From: an uncultured Lachnospiraceae bacterium
GTDB taxonomy: Bacteria > Bacillota > Clostridia > Lachnospirales > Lachnospiraceae
DNA: 64,000 bases
Reading direction: 5' to 3'
NCBI GenBank assembly: GCA_900317915.1
Contig: ONIO01000001.1
Location: 186,001 to 250,000 of the forward strand
Below the pieces are notes generated by a model that ran no database searches, had not been told where the DNA came from, and saw nothing but the letters and a program-made list of their open reading frames with translations. The translations under genes were made by a program, and so were the position numbers. Below, in pieces: positions 27,322 through 34,315 of this stretch (its first letter is position 1; the number at the start of each line of letters is the position of its first letter).

Positions 27322-27605
27322 ATTTAAACCTTCAGTTTTTCGCTCATAAGAAGGGAATGGGTTCCACCAAGAACGGACGTGATTCTGAGTCCAAGCGTCT
27401 TGGTGCCAAGAGAGCAGACGGTCAGTTCGTAAAGGCCGGCAACATCATTTATCGTCAGCGTGGAACAAAGATCCATCCTGGTCAGAACGTTATGAAAGGT
27501 GGAGATGATACACTTTTCGCAACATCTGATGGTATTCTTCGTTTCGAGCGTAAGGGTAGAGATAAGAAGATCGCTTCTGTATATCCTGTAGCTGAGGAAA
27601 ACTAA
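27315..27605 (+). CDS. rpmA: 50S ribosomal protein L27, with Prp-cleaved leader peptide
   Basis: 96 residues. It starts MLNLNLQFF, followed directly by [15 protein letters not shown], the usual mature N-terminus of L27. [11 protein letters not shown] is the known Prp cleavage motif, so the first nine residues should be removed. The remainder is a normal L27, including [14 protein letters not shown]27 N-terminus touches the peptidyl-transferase centre, so processing is needed for function. Confidence 0.97.
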   Translation: MLNLNLQFFAHKKGMGSTKNGRDSESKRLGAKRADGQFVKAGNIIYRQRGTKIHPGQNVMKGGDDTLFATSDGILRFERKGRDKKIASVYPVAEEN

Positions 27606-27621
27606 TACGAAGTTGAATTGG

Positions 27622-27652
27622 GCCTGACTGTTTCTTCAGTCGGGCTCTTTTT
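27622..27652 (+). terminator. Terminator after rpmA
   Basis: GCCTGACTG, loop TTTCTT, CAGTCGGGC, then TCTTTTT. One G-U pair in the stem. The 100 bases from here to obg contain an imperfect CCCGCAGGGA/TATCCCTGT repeat but no promoter I can support. Confidence 0.87.
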
Positions 27653-27754
27653 GAACTTATTCATTTTATTATTTACCCCCCGCAGGGAAGACTGGAAGAT
27701 TCTTGCTGAAAGAATAAAAACTCTGGTGGGATATCCCTGTAGAAAGGAAAGAAA

Positions 27755-29041
27755 ATGTTTGCAGATCGAGCAAAAGTCTTATTATGCTCCGGCAAAGGCG
27801 GAGATGGTCATGTATCCTTCCGTCGTGAAAAGTATGTGCCAGATGGTGGTCCAGATGGTGGAGATGGTGGAAAAGGCGGCGATGTAATCATCGTAGTTGA
27901 TAAGTCCATGAATACCTTATCTGATTACCGTCACTGTCACAAATTTGCTGCACAGAATGGTGAAGAAGGCGGTAAGAAAAACTGCCATGGCAAAAAAGGT
28001 CAGGACTTAATTCTGAAGGTGCCAGAGGGAACCATTATTCGTGAAGCAGAGTCTGGTAAGGTAATTATGGATATGTCTGGTGACACAACCAGATATACAA
28101 TTTTAACCGGAGGACAAGGCGGACTGGGTAATCAGCACTTTGCAACCAGTACCATGCAGGCACCCAAGTATGCAAAGCCAGGCGGAAAGTCAAGACAGAT
28201 CGAGGTAATCTTAGAATTAAAAGTTATCGCTGATGTAGGTCTGATTGGATTTCCAAATGTTGGAAAGTCTACTTTCTTATCTCGTGTGACCAATGCACAG
28301 CCTAAAATTGCCAATTATCACTTCACAACATTAAACCCAATCTTAGGTGTTGTAAATTATCCAAATGTACCTGAATTTGTTATCGCAGATATTCCTGGAC
28401 TTATTGAAGGAGCTGCTGATGGGATCGGTCTTGGACACGAGTTCCTGCGACATATTCAGAGAACGAAGGTCCTGGTGCATTTAGTTGATGGTGCATCTGT
28501 TGAGGGACGTGATCCTGTAGATGATATCAAGGCAATTAATGCAGAATTAGCTAAATATGACGGGGATCTTTTAAGTAAGCCTCAAATTATTGCTTTAAAT
28601 AAAATGGATGTCACTCCAGATGAAAAGGAAGCCCTTGTTAAAAGGGTAAAAGAAGCATTTCCTGAAGAAAATTATCCTGTTTATGCCATTTCAGCTGTTA
28701 CAGGAGAGGGCTTAAAAGAACTATTATTCGCCATAAATGAAACACTTGAAAAGTTCCCTCGTGAGACGAAAATTTATGAATCTGAAGTTGATCCAGATCA
28801 TGCTGATCTATCTGAAGGAACCCTGGCTGTATATAGAAAGCCAGATGGAACCTTTATCGTAGAGGGTACTAAGATTGATAAGATGTTGGGGTACACCAAC
28901 TTAGACTCCGAAAAGGGATTCGTATTCTTCCAGAAGTTCCTAAGAGATCAAGGCATTAATAAGATGCTTAAGGATCAGGGCATTGAAGAAGGCGATACTG
29001 TTTGGGTAGGTGACCTGGCATTCGAGTATTACGATTCATAA
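27755..29041 (+). CDS. obg: GTPase Obg/CgtA
   Basis: 428 residues: Gly-rich Obg fold (1-158, VSFRREKYVPDGGPDGGDGG), GTPase domain with G1 GFPNVGKS at 165-172, DIPGLIEGA, NKMD and the SAVTGEGL G5, and a C-terminal OCT domain (about 345-428). It binds the 50S subunit in late ribosome assembly and stress response. Ribosome binding site AAAGGAAAG. Followed by yhbY and nadD, the usual order. Confidence 0.97.
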   Translation: MFADRAKVLLCSGKGGDGHVSFRREKYVPDGGPDGGDGGKGGDVIIVVDKSMNTLSDYRHCHKFAAQNGEEGGKKNCHGKKGQDLILKVPEGTIIREAESGKVIMDMSGDTTRYTILTGGQGGLGNQHFATSTMQAPKYAKPGGKSRQIEVILELKVIADVGLIGFPNVGKSTFLSRVTNAQPKIANYHFTTLNPILGVVNYPNVPEFVIADIPGLIEGAADGIGLGHEFLRHIQRTKVLVHLVDGASVEGRDPVDDIKAINAELAKYDGDLLSKPQIIALNKMDVTPDEKEALVKRVKEAFPEENYPVYAISAVTGEGLKELLFAINETLEKFPRETKIYESEVDPDHADLSEGTLAVYRKPDGTFIVEGTKIDKMLGYTNLDSEKGFVFFQKFLRDQGINKMLKDQGIEEGDTVWVGDLAFEYYDS

Positions 29042-29090
29042 TGCAATATAAGAATTTTGCTAAATTTACAATAGATGGAAGGAAAATAGA

Positions 29091-29378
29091 ATGAATAACA
29101 AACAAAGAGCCTATCTTTCTGGACTGGCTTCAACTGAAAATGCTATTTTTCAGATTGGAAAAAGCAGCCTGACACCAGAAGTAGTTGCTGCAGTTGCAGA
29201 AGCTTTAGATGCAAGAGAATTGGTAAAGGTATCTGTATTGAAGAATTGTGCTGATGATCCACGTGACCTAGGAGAGATGCTTGCTGAGCGTACTCGTTCT
29301 CAGGTTGTACGTGTTATTGGACGTAAAATTGTATTATACAAACAGGCAAAGAAGCCAAAGATTGTTCTTCCGGAGTAA
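29091..29378 (+). CDS. yhbY: CRS1/YhbY RNA-binding domain protein
   Basis: 95 residues, a single CRM domain with LSGLAST at the N-terminus, KSSLTPEVV, and the conserved strand ALDARELVKVSVLKNC, ending RKIVLYKQ. It binds pre-50S particles. Lies between obg and nadD. Confidence 0.94.
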   Translation: MNNKQRAYLSGLASTENAIFQIGKSSLTPEVVAAVAEALDARELVKVSVLKNCADDPRDLGEMLAERTRSQVVRVIGRKIVLYKQAKKPKIVLPE

Positions 29379-29381
29379 AAC

Positions 29382-30644
29382 ATGAAAAAAATAGGAATTC
29401 TTGGCGGTTCCTTTATGCCGATTCACAATGGTCATATAGAGATGGCCAATACGGCCTATCATGAGTTGAATTTGGATGAAATATGGATTCTTCCCAATGG
29501 AATACCACCATACAAAAGGGTAACAGAAGAGATTAGTGTCTTATCCAGACTTGCTTTAATTCAAGCAATGATTAAGTCCTATCCATATATGAAAATATGT
29601 GACTATGAAGTACGTAAGTCGAGTTTTCAATATAGTTATGAGACATTATCGTATTTTCATGAAAAATATCCTGATTATGAATTGTATTTTATCATTGGTG
29701 AAGACTCCATCGATTACTTTGATGAATGGCGTAAGCCAGAAATCATAGTTAAAAACTGTAGGATTGTTGTCTGTGGTAGATCAAGTAGTGATTTTAAAAG
29801 CTTAGATGAAAAGTGTAAGTCCTACTCTATGAAGTATCAAGCATCCTTCATTGCTGTTCATATGAATCTTGTTCCAATATCATCTACAGATATTCGAAAC
29901 AAATTGCATCACTATTCAATGGAAGAGCGTAGAGATTTTCTCCTTCATGAGGATCAACTGCTTCGAATCAGTAAAGAACTCTATATCCCAAATGACGAAT
30001 TGGTTTACATTTTTAAACACAGATTATTTGAAGACCATGAAATCAATGGGATTGAAAGAAAAGAAATGACAATACAAGACATCAAAGACGATCTGAAGAC
30101 TCGTCTAAATCCACATCGATATGAACATACCATGGGAGTCATGTATACGGCAGCTTCACTTGCAATGCGCTATGACTATCCAATGGAAACAGCTCTATAT
30201 GCAGGTCTACTTCATGATTGTGCCAAGTATATGAGCGGAAGCGAACTATTAGACTTCGCGAAGAATCATAATATCTCAATCACAGACGCAGAGGAATTGG
30301 CACCACATTTATTACATGCAAAAGTTGGTGCTTACTATGCAAATCATCGATATGAGATAAGGGATGAGCAAATTCTAGAAGCCATTCGCGTACATACCAC
30401 TGGTAAGCCTGAAATGAGCCTATTAGACCAGATATTATTCATCGCCGACTATATAGAGCCAGGACGTGATCAAGCCCCTAGATTGTACGAAATACGAGCT
30501 CATGCCTTCATGAATTTGGATGAGACCTGTGAGATGATTCTCCATGACACCTTAGCTTATCTAGAGAATAGTCAGATGCACATTGATCAGACCACATTAG
30601 AAACATACAATTATTATAAAAATATTACGGAGGAAAGACTTTGA
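29382..30644 (+). CDS. nadD: Fused NadD-YqeK: nicotinate-nucleotide adenylyltransferase plus HD hydrolase
   Basis: 420 residues in one reading frame. Residues 1-205 are NadD, with GGSFMPIHNGHIEMA carrying the HxGH motif and PISSTDIRN near the end. After a linker, residues 229-420 are YqeK: NPHRYEHTMGV, GLLHDCAKYM (HD motif), and FIADYIEPGR. NadD makes deamido-NAD; YqeK is an Ap4A hydrolase (symmetrical type). In Bacillus they are adjacent separate genes; here they are joined with no stop. The residue 229 Met marks the original YqeK start. Confidence 0.93.
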   Translation: MKKIGILGGSFMPIHNGHIEMANTAYHELNLDEIWILPNGIPPYKRVTEEISVLSRLALIQAMIKSYPYMKICDYEVRKSSFQYSYETLSYFHEKYPDYELYFIIGEDSIDYFDEWRKPEIIVKNCRIVVCGRSSSDFKSLDEKCKSYSMKYQASFIAVHMNLVPISSTDIRNKLHHYSMEERRDFLLHEDQLLRISKELYIPNDELVYIFKHRLFEDHEINGIERKEMTIQDIKDDLKTRLNPHRYEHTMGVMYTAASLAMRYDYPMETALYAGLLHDCAKYMSGSELLDFAKNHNISITDAEELAPHLLHAKVGAYYANHRYEIRDEQILEAIRVHTTGKPEMSLLDQILFIADYIEPGRDQAPRLYEIRAHAFMNLDETCEMILHDTLAYLENSQMHIDQTTLETYNYYKNITEERL

Positions 30645-30979
30645 ACGATTTAGAAATTATAAAGTTATTAAATGATGCACTAAGCGATAAAAAAGCTGAA
30701 GATATTAAAATCTTAGACATTCATAAGATTTCCGTTCTTGGTGATTATTTTGTTATTGCATCTGGTAATAATGTAAACCAGCTCCAGGCTATGGAGGATG
30801 CTGTAGATGAAGTAATGTATAAGAATGGATACCACCAGAAGCAGGTTGAAGGAACAAGACAGTCCTCTTGGATTCTTTTAGATTATGGTAATATCGTTGT
30901 ACACCTCTTCTCAAAGGAAGATCGTGAATTCTACGATTTAGATCGAATCTGGAAAGATGGAATTGAAGTAGAAGCGTAA
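30641..30979 (+). CDS. rsfS: Ribosomal silencing factor RsfS
   Basis: 112 residues with KAEDIKILDIHKISVLGDYFVIASG, GTRQSSWILLDYGNIVVHLF and REFYDLDRIW, all hallmarks of RsfS. It binds L14 and blocks subunit joining in starvation. Start is TTG 30641, overlapping the nadD-yqeK stop (TTGA), with GGAGG six bases ahead. Confidence 0.95.
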   Translation: MNDLEIIKLLNDALSDKKAEDIKILDIHKISVLGDYFVIASGNNVNQLQAMEDAVDEVMYKNGYHQKQVEGTRQSSWILLDYGNIVVHLFSKEDREFYDLDRIWKDGIEVEA

Positions 30980-30985
30980 AAATAT

Positions 30986-31040
30986 AAGAACTATCCCACA
31001 TCAGGTAGACAAGTCGCCTGGAAAGGGATAGTTCTTTTTT
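30986..31040. terminator. Bidirectional terminator between rsfS and lexA
   Basis: AAGAACTATCCC pairs with GGGATAGTTCTT, with an inner AGG/CCT arm in the loop, followed by TTTTTT; the lexA stop lies at its right edge, so it likely serves both convergent genes. Confidence 0.85.
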
Positions 31041-31041
31041 A

Positions 31042-31659
31042 TTATTTAAAGAAGCGAAATACACCAAATACCTTACCAAGAATCTGGCAATCACTAACAA
31101 TGATAGGGTCCATGGTATCATTCTCTGGTTGTAGACGAATATGACCATCTTCTTTGTAGAAGGTCTTTACTGTAGCAGAATCTTCAACCAAAGCAACAAC
31201 CATATCACCATTATTGCATACGTGCTGTTCCTTAACTAGAATCAGATCTCCATCAAAGATACCAGCATTAATCATTGACTCGCCCTTAACCTTTAATAAA
31301 AAGGACTGCTCATTTGGCATATATTCAGAAGGAATAGGAAAGTAGTTATCGATATTCTGAATTGCAAGAATCGGTTCTCCAGCAGCCACATTGCCTAAAA
31401 TAGGTACATTTACAACTTCTCTACGAGTAAGATTAAAGTTTTCATCAATAATCTCAATAGCTCTAGGCTTGGTTGGATCTCGACGAATGTAGCCATTTTT
31501 CTCTAGCTTCTCAAGATGAGAGAATACAGAAGAAGTAGATTTTAAACCAACAGCTTCACAAATCTCACGAACAGAAGGTGGATAACCCTTACTCAGAATC
31601 TCATTTTTCAAGTAGTCAAGAATCTCTTGCTGCTTGGGTGTAATCTTGCCGTATGCCAT
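31042..31659 (-). CDS. lexA: SOS repressor LexA
   Basis: 205 residues. Winged-helix DNA-binding domain (1-70, PPSVREICEAVGLKSTSSV) and the S24 peptidase domain. Self-cleavage site Ala93-Gly94, catalytic Ser128 (GESMI) and Lys165 (TVKTF) are intact, so RecA-stimulated autocleavage is expected. ATG with GGAGG. Divergent from a LysM gene across a 203-base region holding several LexA-box-like sites; this copies the lexA-yneA arrangement of Bacillus. Confidence 0.97.
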   Translation of the reverse strand: MAYGKITPKQQEILDYLKNEILSKGYPPSVREICEAVGLKSTSSVFSHLEKLEKNGYIRRDPTKPRAIEIIDENFNLTRREVVNVPILGNVAAGEPILAIQNIDNYFPIPSEYMPNEQSFLLKVKGESMINAGIFDGDLILVKEQHVCNNGDMVVALVEDSATVKTFYKEDGHIRLQPENDTMDPIIVSDCQILGKVFGVFRFFK

Positions 31660-31695
31660 ATAATTCCTCCAAATAGGTTTTCAAAATTTATATAA

Positions 31696-31701
31696 ATTAT
31701 A
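31696..31701 (-). promoter_or_regulatory. -10 element of the lexA promoter
   Basis: Perfect TATAAT on the minus strand, 37 bases before the lexA ATG. No convincing -35 at 16-18 bases; the promoter may depend on a weak -35 such as CGCTAT. Confidence 0.45.
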
Positions 31702-31737
31702 CTAACACAAAGAACACAATAGCGCAAACATATATTC

Positions 31738-31751
31738 CGAAAATATGTTTG
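31738..31751. promoter_or_regulatory. LexA-box-like site A
   Basis: CGAAAATATGTTTG, matching 8 of 10 defined positions of the Gram-positive box CGAAC-N4-GTTCG. It is overlapped by a larger perfect 10-bp inverted repeat, GCAAACATAT (31724-31733) and ATATGTTTGC (31743-31752). Nearest of the four sites to lexA. Confidence 0.55.
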
Positions 31752-31760
31752 CATTTTCTA

Positions 31761-31789
31761 TTGACAAACCTTTGTTCGGGTTGTAATAT
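31761..31789 (+). promoter_or_regulatory. Promoter of the LysM gene
   Basis: Perfect TTGACA, 17-base spacer, TAATAT. Embedded in LexA-box-like sites, so predicted to be strong but repressed until DNA damage. Confidence 0.8.
31765..31778. promoter_or_regulatory. LexA-box-like site B, between -35 and -10 of the LysM gene promoter
   Basis: CAAACCTTTGTTCG matches 9 of 10 defined positions of CGAAC-N4-GTTCG. It occupies the promoter spacer (31767-31783) and overlaps the -35 end, where repressor binding would block RNA polymerase. Confidence 0.7.
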
Positions 31790-31794
31790 CATAT

Positions 31795-31808
31795 CGAACA
31801 AAGGTTTC
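31795..31808. promoter_or_regulatory. LexA-box-like site C
   Basis: CGAACAAAGGTTTC matches 8 of 10 positions. Together with site B it makes a perfect 13-bp inverted repeat, AAACCTTTGTTCG at 31766-31778 and CGAACAAAGGTTT at 31795-31807. It covers the expected transcription start of the LysM gene. Confidence 0.55.
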
Positions 31809-31821
31809 GAATATGTGTTCT
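31808..31821. promoter_or_regulatory. LexA-box-like site D
   Basis: CGAATATGTGTTCT matches 8 of 10 positions and abuts site C, so C and D form a tandem pair in the leader of the LysM gene. Confidence 0.55.
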
Positions 31822-31862
31822 AAACAAATGTTTTTATAATTATATGAAAAGAGGGATTCAAA

Positions 31863-32189
31863 ATGACTGCTCTAAAAAATACAAAGAAAATTCAAATCAT
31901 CGTTTTTACAATTCTTTTATTAACAGTAGGAATTATCATTATTAGTAAAATAGCCACCTATAAGGCAATGGCAGAAGAGTCCGCGCCTTCTTATAAGTAT
32001 TATACAAGCATCACCATTCAAGAAGGTGACAGCCTATGGTCCATTGCTGGAGACTATATTACAGACCAGTATAAGGATAGAAATGCTTATATGAAGGAAG
32101 TTATGGACTTAAATCATATTTCTAATCCTTCACAGGTACATGCTGGAGAACATTTAACCATTCCTTATTATAGTAGTGACCTGAAATAA
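31863..32189 (+). CDS. LysM-domain membrane protein, YneA-like SOS cell-division inhibitor candidate
   Basis: 108 residues. A membrane segment at about 11-33, a short linker, then one LysM domain (about 49-103: ITIQEGDSLWSIAGDY, ending AGEHLTIPYY). Size (YneA is about 105 residues), topology, divergent position from lexA and the LexA-box-like sites in its promoter all agree with Bacillus YneA, which halts division after DNA damage. Sequence identity to YneA is probably low, so the function is inferred from layout. GAGGGA ribosome binding site. Confidence 0.8.
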   Translation: MTALKNTKKIQIIVFTILLLTVGIIIISKIATYKAMAEESAPSYKYYTSITIQEGDSLWSIAGDYITDQYKDRNAYMKEVMDLNHISNPSQVHAGEHLTIPYYSSDLK

Positions 32190-32203
32190 TGGTGGATTCA
32201 TTT

Positions 32204-32232
32204 TTGTCACATGCCTCCCTTTTAGGTATAAT
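32204..32232 (+). promoter_or_regulatory. Promoter of plsC
   Basis: TTGTCA, 17-base spacer, perfect TATAAT at 32227-32232. Expected start of transcription near 32239, only six bases before the first in-frame ATG. Confidence 0.8.
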
Positions 32233-32268
32233 AGAAGAGAAGTAATGATGAAAAAAATGAGGATTACT

Positions 32269-33000
32269 ATGTTTCGACTAATTGTAATAATTTTTTGGAA
32301 TCTATATCGTATACCCTATATGGTTATACGTATGCGTTATATGGCAAAACACTCCGACCAGTTTACCGAATTTGATCGATATAAATTTGCCCAACATGAA
32401 GTTTTGTGTATGAATCATGCTGGAAAGATTGAAACTGAAGTCTATGGTCAAGATAATCTCCCAAAAGACTGTGGCTATGTTATGTATCCAAATCATCAGG
32501 GCAAGTATGATGCTACAAGTATTATTTACGCACATAATTTACCATGTACATTTGTTATGGATAAAGCGAAGTCTTATCAGTTCTTTGTACGTGAAATGGT
32601 TAACATGCTTGGTGCTAAGAGATTAGAATTAACCAATCTAAAACAGGGATTACAGATTATTAAGGAAATCACCCAGGAAGTTCAGGAAGGAAAGCGCTTT
32701 ATCCTCTTTTCTGAAGGTGGATATCATAATAACAGAAATAAGGTACAGGACTTTAAGCCAGGTAGTTTTAAAGCAGCTGTTAGGGCCAAGGCTCCCATTG
32801 TTCCTGTATGTCTCATTGATAGTTATAAACCATTCAATACATTGACAGTTGGTCCTGTGGTTACCAAAGTTTCTTTCTTAAAGCCTCTTTATTATGAAGA
32901 ATACAAGGATATGAAAACTCCAGAAATTGCATCCATTGTTCGCCAGCGAATCATCGATGAGATGGCCCGTTTTGGAATCAATGGAAATAAGGATGAATAA
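32269..33000 (+). CDS. 1-acyl-sn-glycerol-3-phosphate acyltransferase (PlsC-like)
   Basis: 243 residues. N-terminal membrane segment, then the acyltransferase motif I NHQGKYD (NHxxxxD) at about 86-92, the SEGGYHNN motif in place of the usual PEGTRS, and PIVPVCL. It makes phosphatidic acid from lysophosphatidic acid. I chose ATG 32269: a TGAGG sequence lies seven bases ahead and homologues begin at this hydrophobic stretch, whereas ATG 32245 would be almost at the 5' end of the transcript without a ribosome binding site; in-frame ATGs also exist at 32248 and 32257. Confidence 0.85.
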   Translation: MFRLIVIIFWNLYRIPYMVIRMRYMAKHSDQFTEFDRYKFAQHEVLCMNHAGKIETEVYGQDNLPKDCGYVMYPNHQGKYDATSIIYAHNLPCTFVMDKAKSYQFFVREMVNMLGAKRLELTNLKQGLQIIKEITQEVQEGKRFILFSEGGYHNNRNKVQDFKPGSFKAAVRAKAPIVPVCLIDSYKPFNTLTVGPVVTKVSFLKPLYYEEYKDMKTPEIASIVRQRIIDEMARFGINGNKDE

Positions 33001-33023
33001 AGCAATATAATTCCTATCATTTC

Positions 33024-33060
33024 AAAAAACCAAGTCTATACCGCTTAGGCTTGGTTTTTT
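33024..33060. terminator. Terminator after plsC
   Basis: Fifteen-base stem AAAAAACCAAGTCTA with TAGGCTTGGTTTTTT (one G-U pair), seven-base loop, with T-run on both strands, so it can work in either direction. Confidence 0.92.
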
Positions 33061-33120
33061 ATTTCTGGAATGCAAATATAGATGAACACTTGATTATAGA
33101 AGTAGTAATATAGTAAAATA

Positions 33121-33156
33121 TATCTATCGGAAAAATATCTGTTTTTCCGATAGATA
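33121..33156. other. Perfect 15-bp inverted repeat with 6-bp centre, candidate dif-like recombination site
   Basis: TATCTATCGGAAAAA (33121-33135), centre TATCTG, TTTTTCCGATAGATA (33142-33156). It lies 48 bases before the XerS-like recombinase gene and after the plsC terminator. Two recombinase arms flanking a short asymmetric centre is the usual layout of a tyrosine-recombinase core site, and in streptococci the dif site lies just upstream of xerS. It does not match the canonical B. subtilis dif. An operator for the recombinase gene is the main alternative; as a terminator it would be poorly placed. Confidence 0.5.
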
Positions 33157-33204
33157 GGATATAAAAGTCTATATATATAACAGCTTATAAAGGAAGCAAC
33201 CATT

Positions 33205-34299
33205 ATGGGAAAAAATTCAGAATACTATAAGGATAAACAAAAACAGCAAACCATACGTCTACGTGAATTACTTGATCAATTGCCTCCTTCTGCAAAGGAT
33301 TTTATTCAAGCAAAACAAGTTACTGCTCAAACCAGTACACTGATACAGTATTCTTATGATTTGATTACATTCTTTCAGTTTCTGGTTGATAATAATCCCA
33401 CATTAAAAAATAAAAATATCAAAGATATTCGAATCGATACCATTGCAGCTATCCAACCCAAAGATATCGAGGAATATCAGAGATATTTAGAACTGAATAT
33501 CGATTCCTTGCATTATCATGAAAATGGGAAAAAATCTATTGCTAGAAAAATGGCTCCTTTACGTGGAATGTATAAGTATCTTGTCAGAAATAAGGATATC
33601 GATGAAAACCCTACTGAATTAGTTGATTTGCCACGTTTAAAAAAGGATAAAAACATTGTTCGAATGAATGCATATGAAGTGCAATCCATTCTTCAATTAA
33701 TTGAAACTGGAAATGCTACGATGTCCAAACGTCAACAACAATTTTTATTAAAAACACGAAACAGAGATCTAGCAATCCTTACATTGATGCTAAATACAGG
33801 AATACGAGTTTCAGAATGTAATGGACTAGATTTGGATGATGTGGATTTAAAAGTTAATTCCATGGTCATTGTTCGAAAAGGTGGTGGCCAAGATGTCTTA
33901 TACTTTGGCCCTCAGGTACATGATGTGTTAACGGAATATCTTTTAACAGAGAGGAAAACGATACTCCCTGTTAAAGGCCACGAAAAGGCTTTTTTCCTGT
34001 CTATGCAAGGAAAAAGAATGAGCGTTGATGCTATTGAAAATCTCGTTAAAAAGTACGCGAAAATGGCTGTTCCAAGTAAACATATTACCCCTCATAAGCT
34101 TCGAAGCACTTATGGTACCGCATTATATAGAGAAACTGGCGATATTCGCCTGGTAGCCGATGTACTTGGCCATGAGAACATTAATACAACCATAGACTAC
34201 TATGCTGCAATTGAGGATGAACATAAAAGAGAGGCTGCAGATGCTGTGGATTATTCTCAATTAAACAAAGAGGAAATGCGTCGCCATAATAAGTCTTAA
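33205..34299 (+). CDS. Tyrosine recombinase, XerS-like
   Basis: 364 residues. N-terminal SAM-like core-binding domain (about 25-150), catalytic domain from about 165. Catalytic residues in order: Arg201 (TGIRVSE), Lys in VRKGGG (about 225), His297 and Arg300 (HKLR), His323 (LGHE), Tyr332 (TTIDYY). The length and the NRDLAILTLMLNTGIRVSE region resemble the single recombinase XerS of streptococci rather than 300-residue XerC/XerD. AAAGGAAG precedes the ATG. No phage or transposon genes are near, so it is probably the chromosome-dimer resolvase. It is the last plus-strand gene; only 16 bases separate it from the convergent rluD. Confidence 0.85.
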   Translation: MGKNSEYYKDKQKQQTIRLRELLDQLPPSAKDFIQAKQVTAQTSTLIQYSYDLITFFQFLVDNNPTLKNKNIKDIRIDTIAAIQPKDIEEYQRYLELNIDSLHYHENGKKSIARKMAPLRGMYKYLVRNKDIDENPTELVDLPRLKKDKNIVRMNAYEVQSILQLIETGNATMSKRQQQFLLKTRNRDLAILTLMLNTGIRVSECNGLDLDDVDLKVNSMVIVRKGGGQDVLYFGPQVHDVLTEYLLTERKTILPVKGHEKAFFLSMQGKRMSVDAIENLVKKYAKMAVPSKHITPHKLRSTYGTALYRETGDIRLVADVLGHENINTTIDYYAAIEDEHKREAADAVDYSQLNKEEMRRHNKS

Positions 34300-34315
34300 G
34301 ATTGTATATATAATG

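Noticed and set aside
27618..27887. Separate small gene overlapping the start of obg
   Set aside because: It runs from the rpmA terminator into obg in another frame, has no ribosome binding site, and resembles nothing known to me.
31766..31807. Terminator or attenuator hairpin before the LysM gene
   Set aside because: The 13-bp arms lie across the promoter rather than after the transcript start and have no T-run; they match LexA half-sites instead.
33205..34299. Phage or transposon integrase
   Set aside because: Neighbours on both sides are housekeeping genes, with no excisionase, relaxase, repressor, tRNA attachment site or direct repeats.
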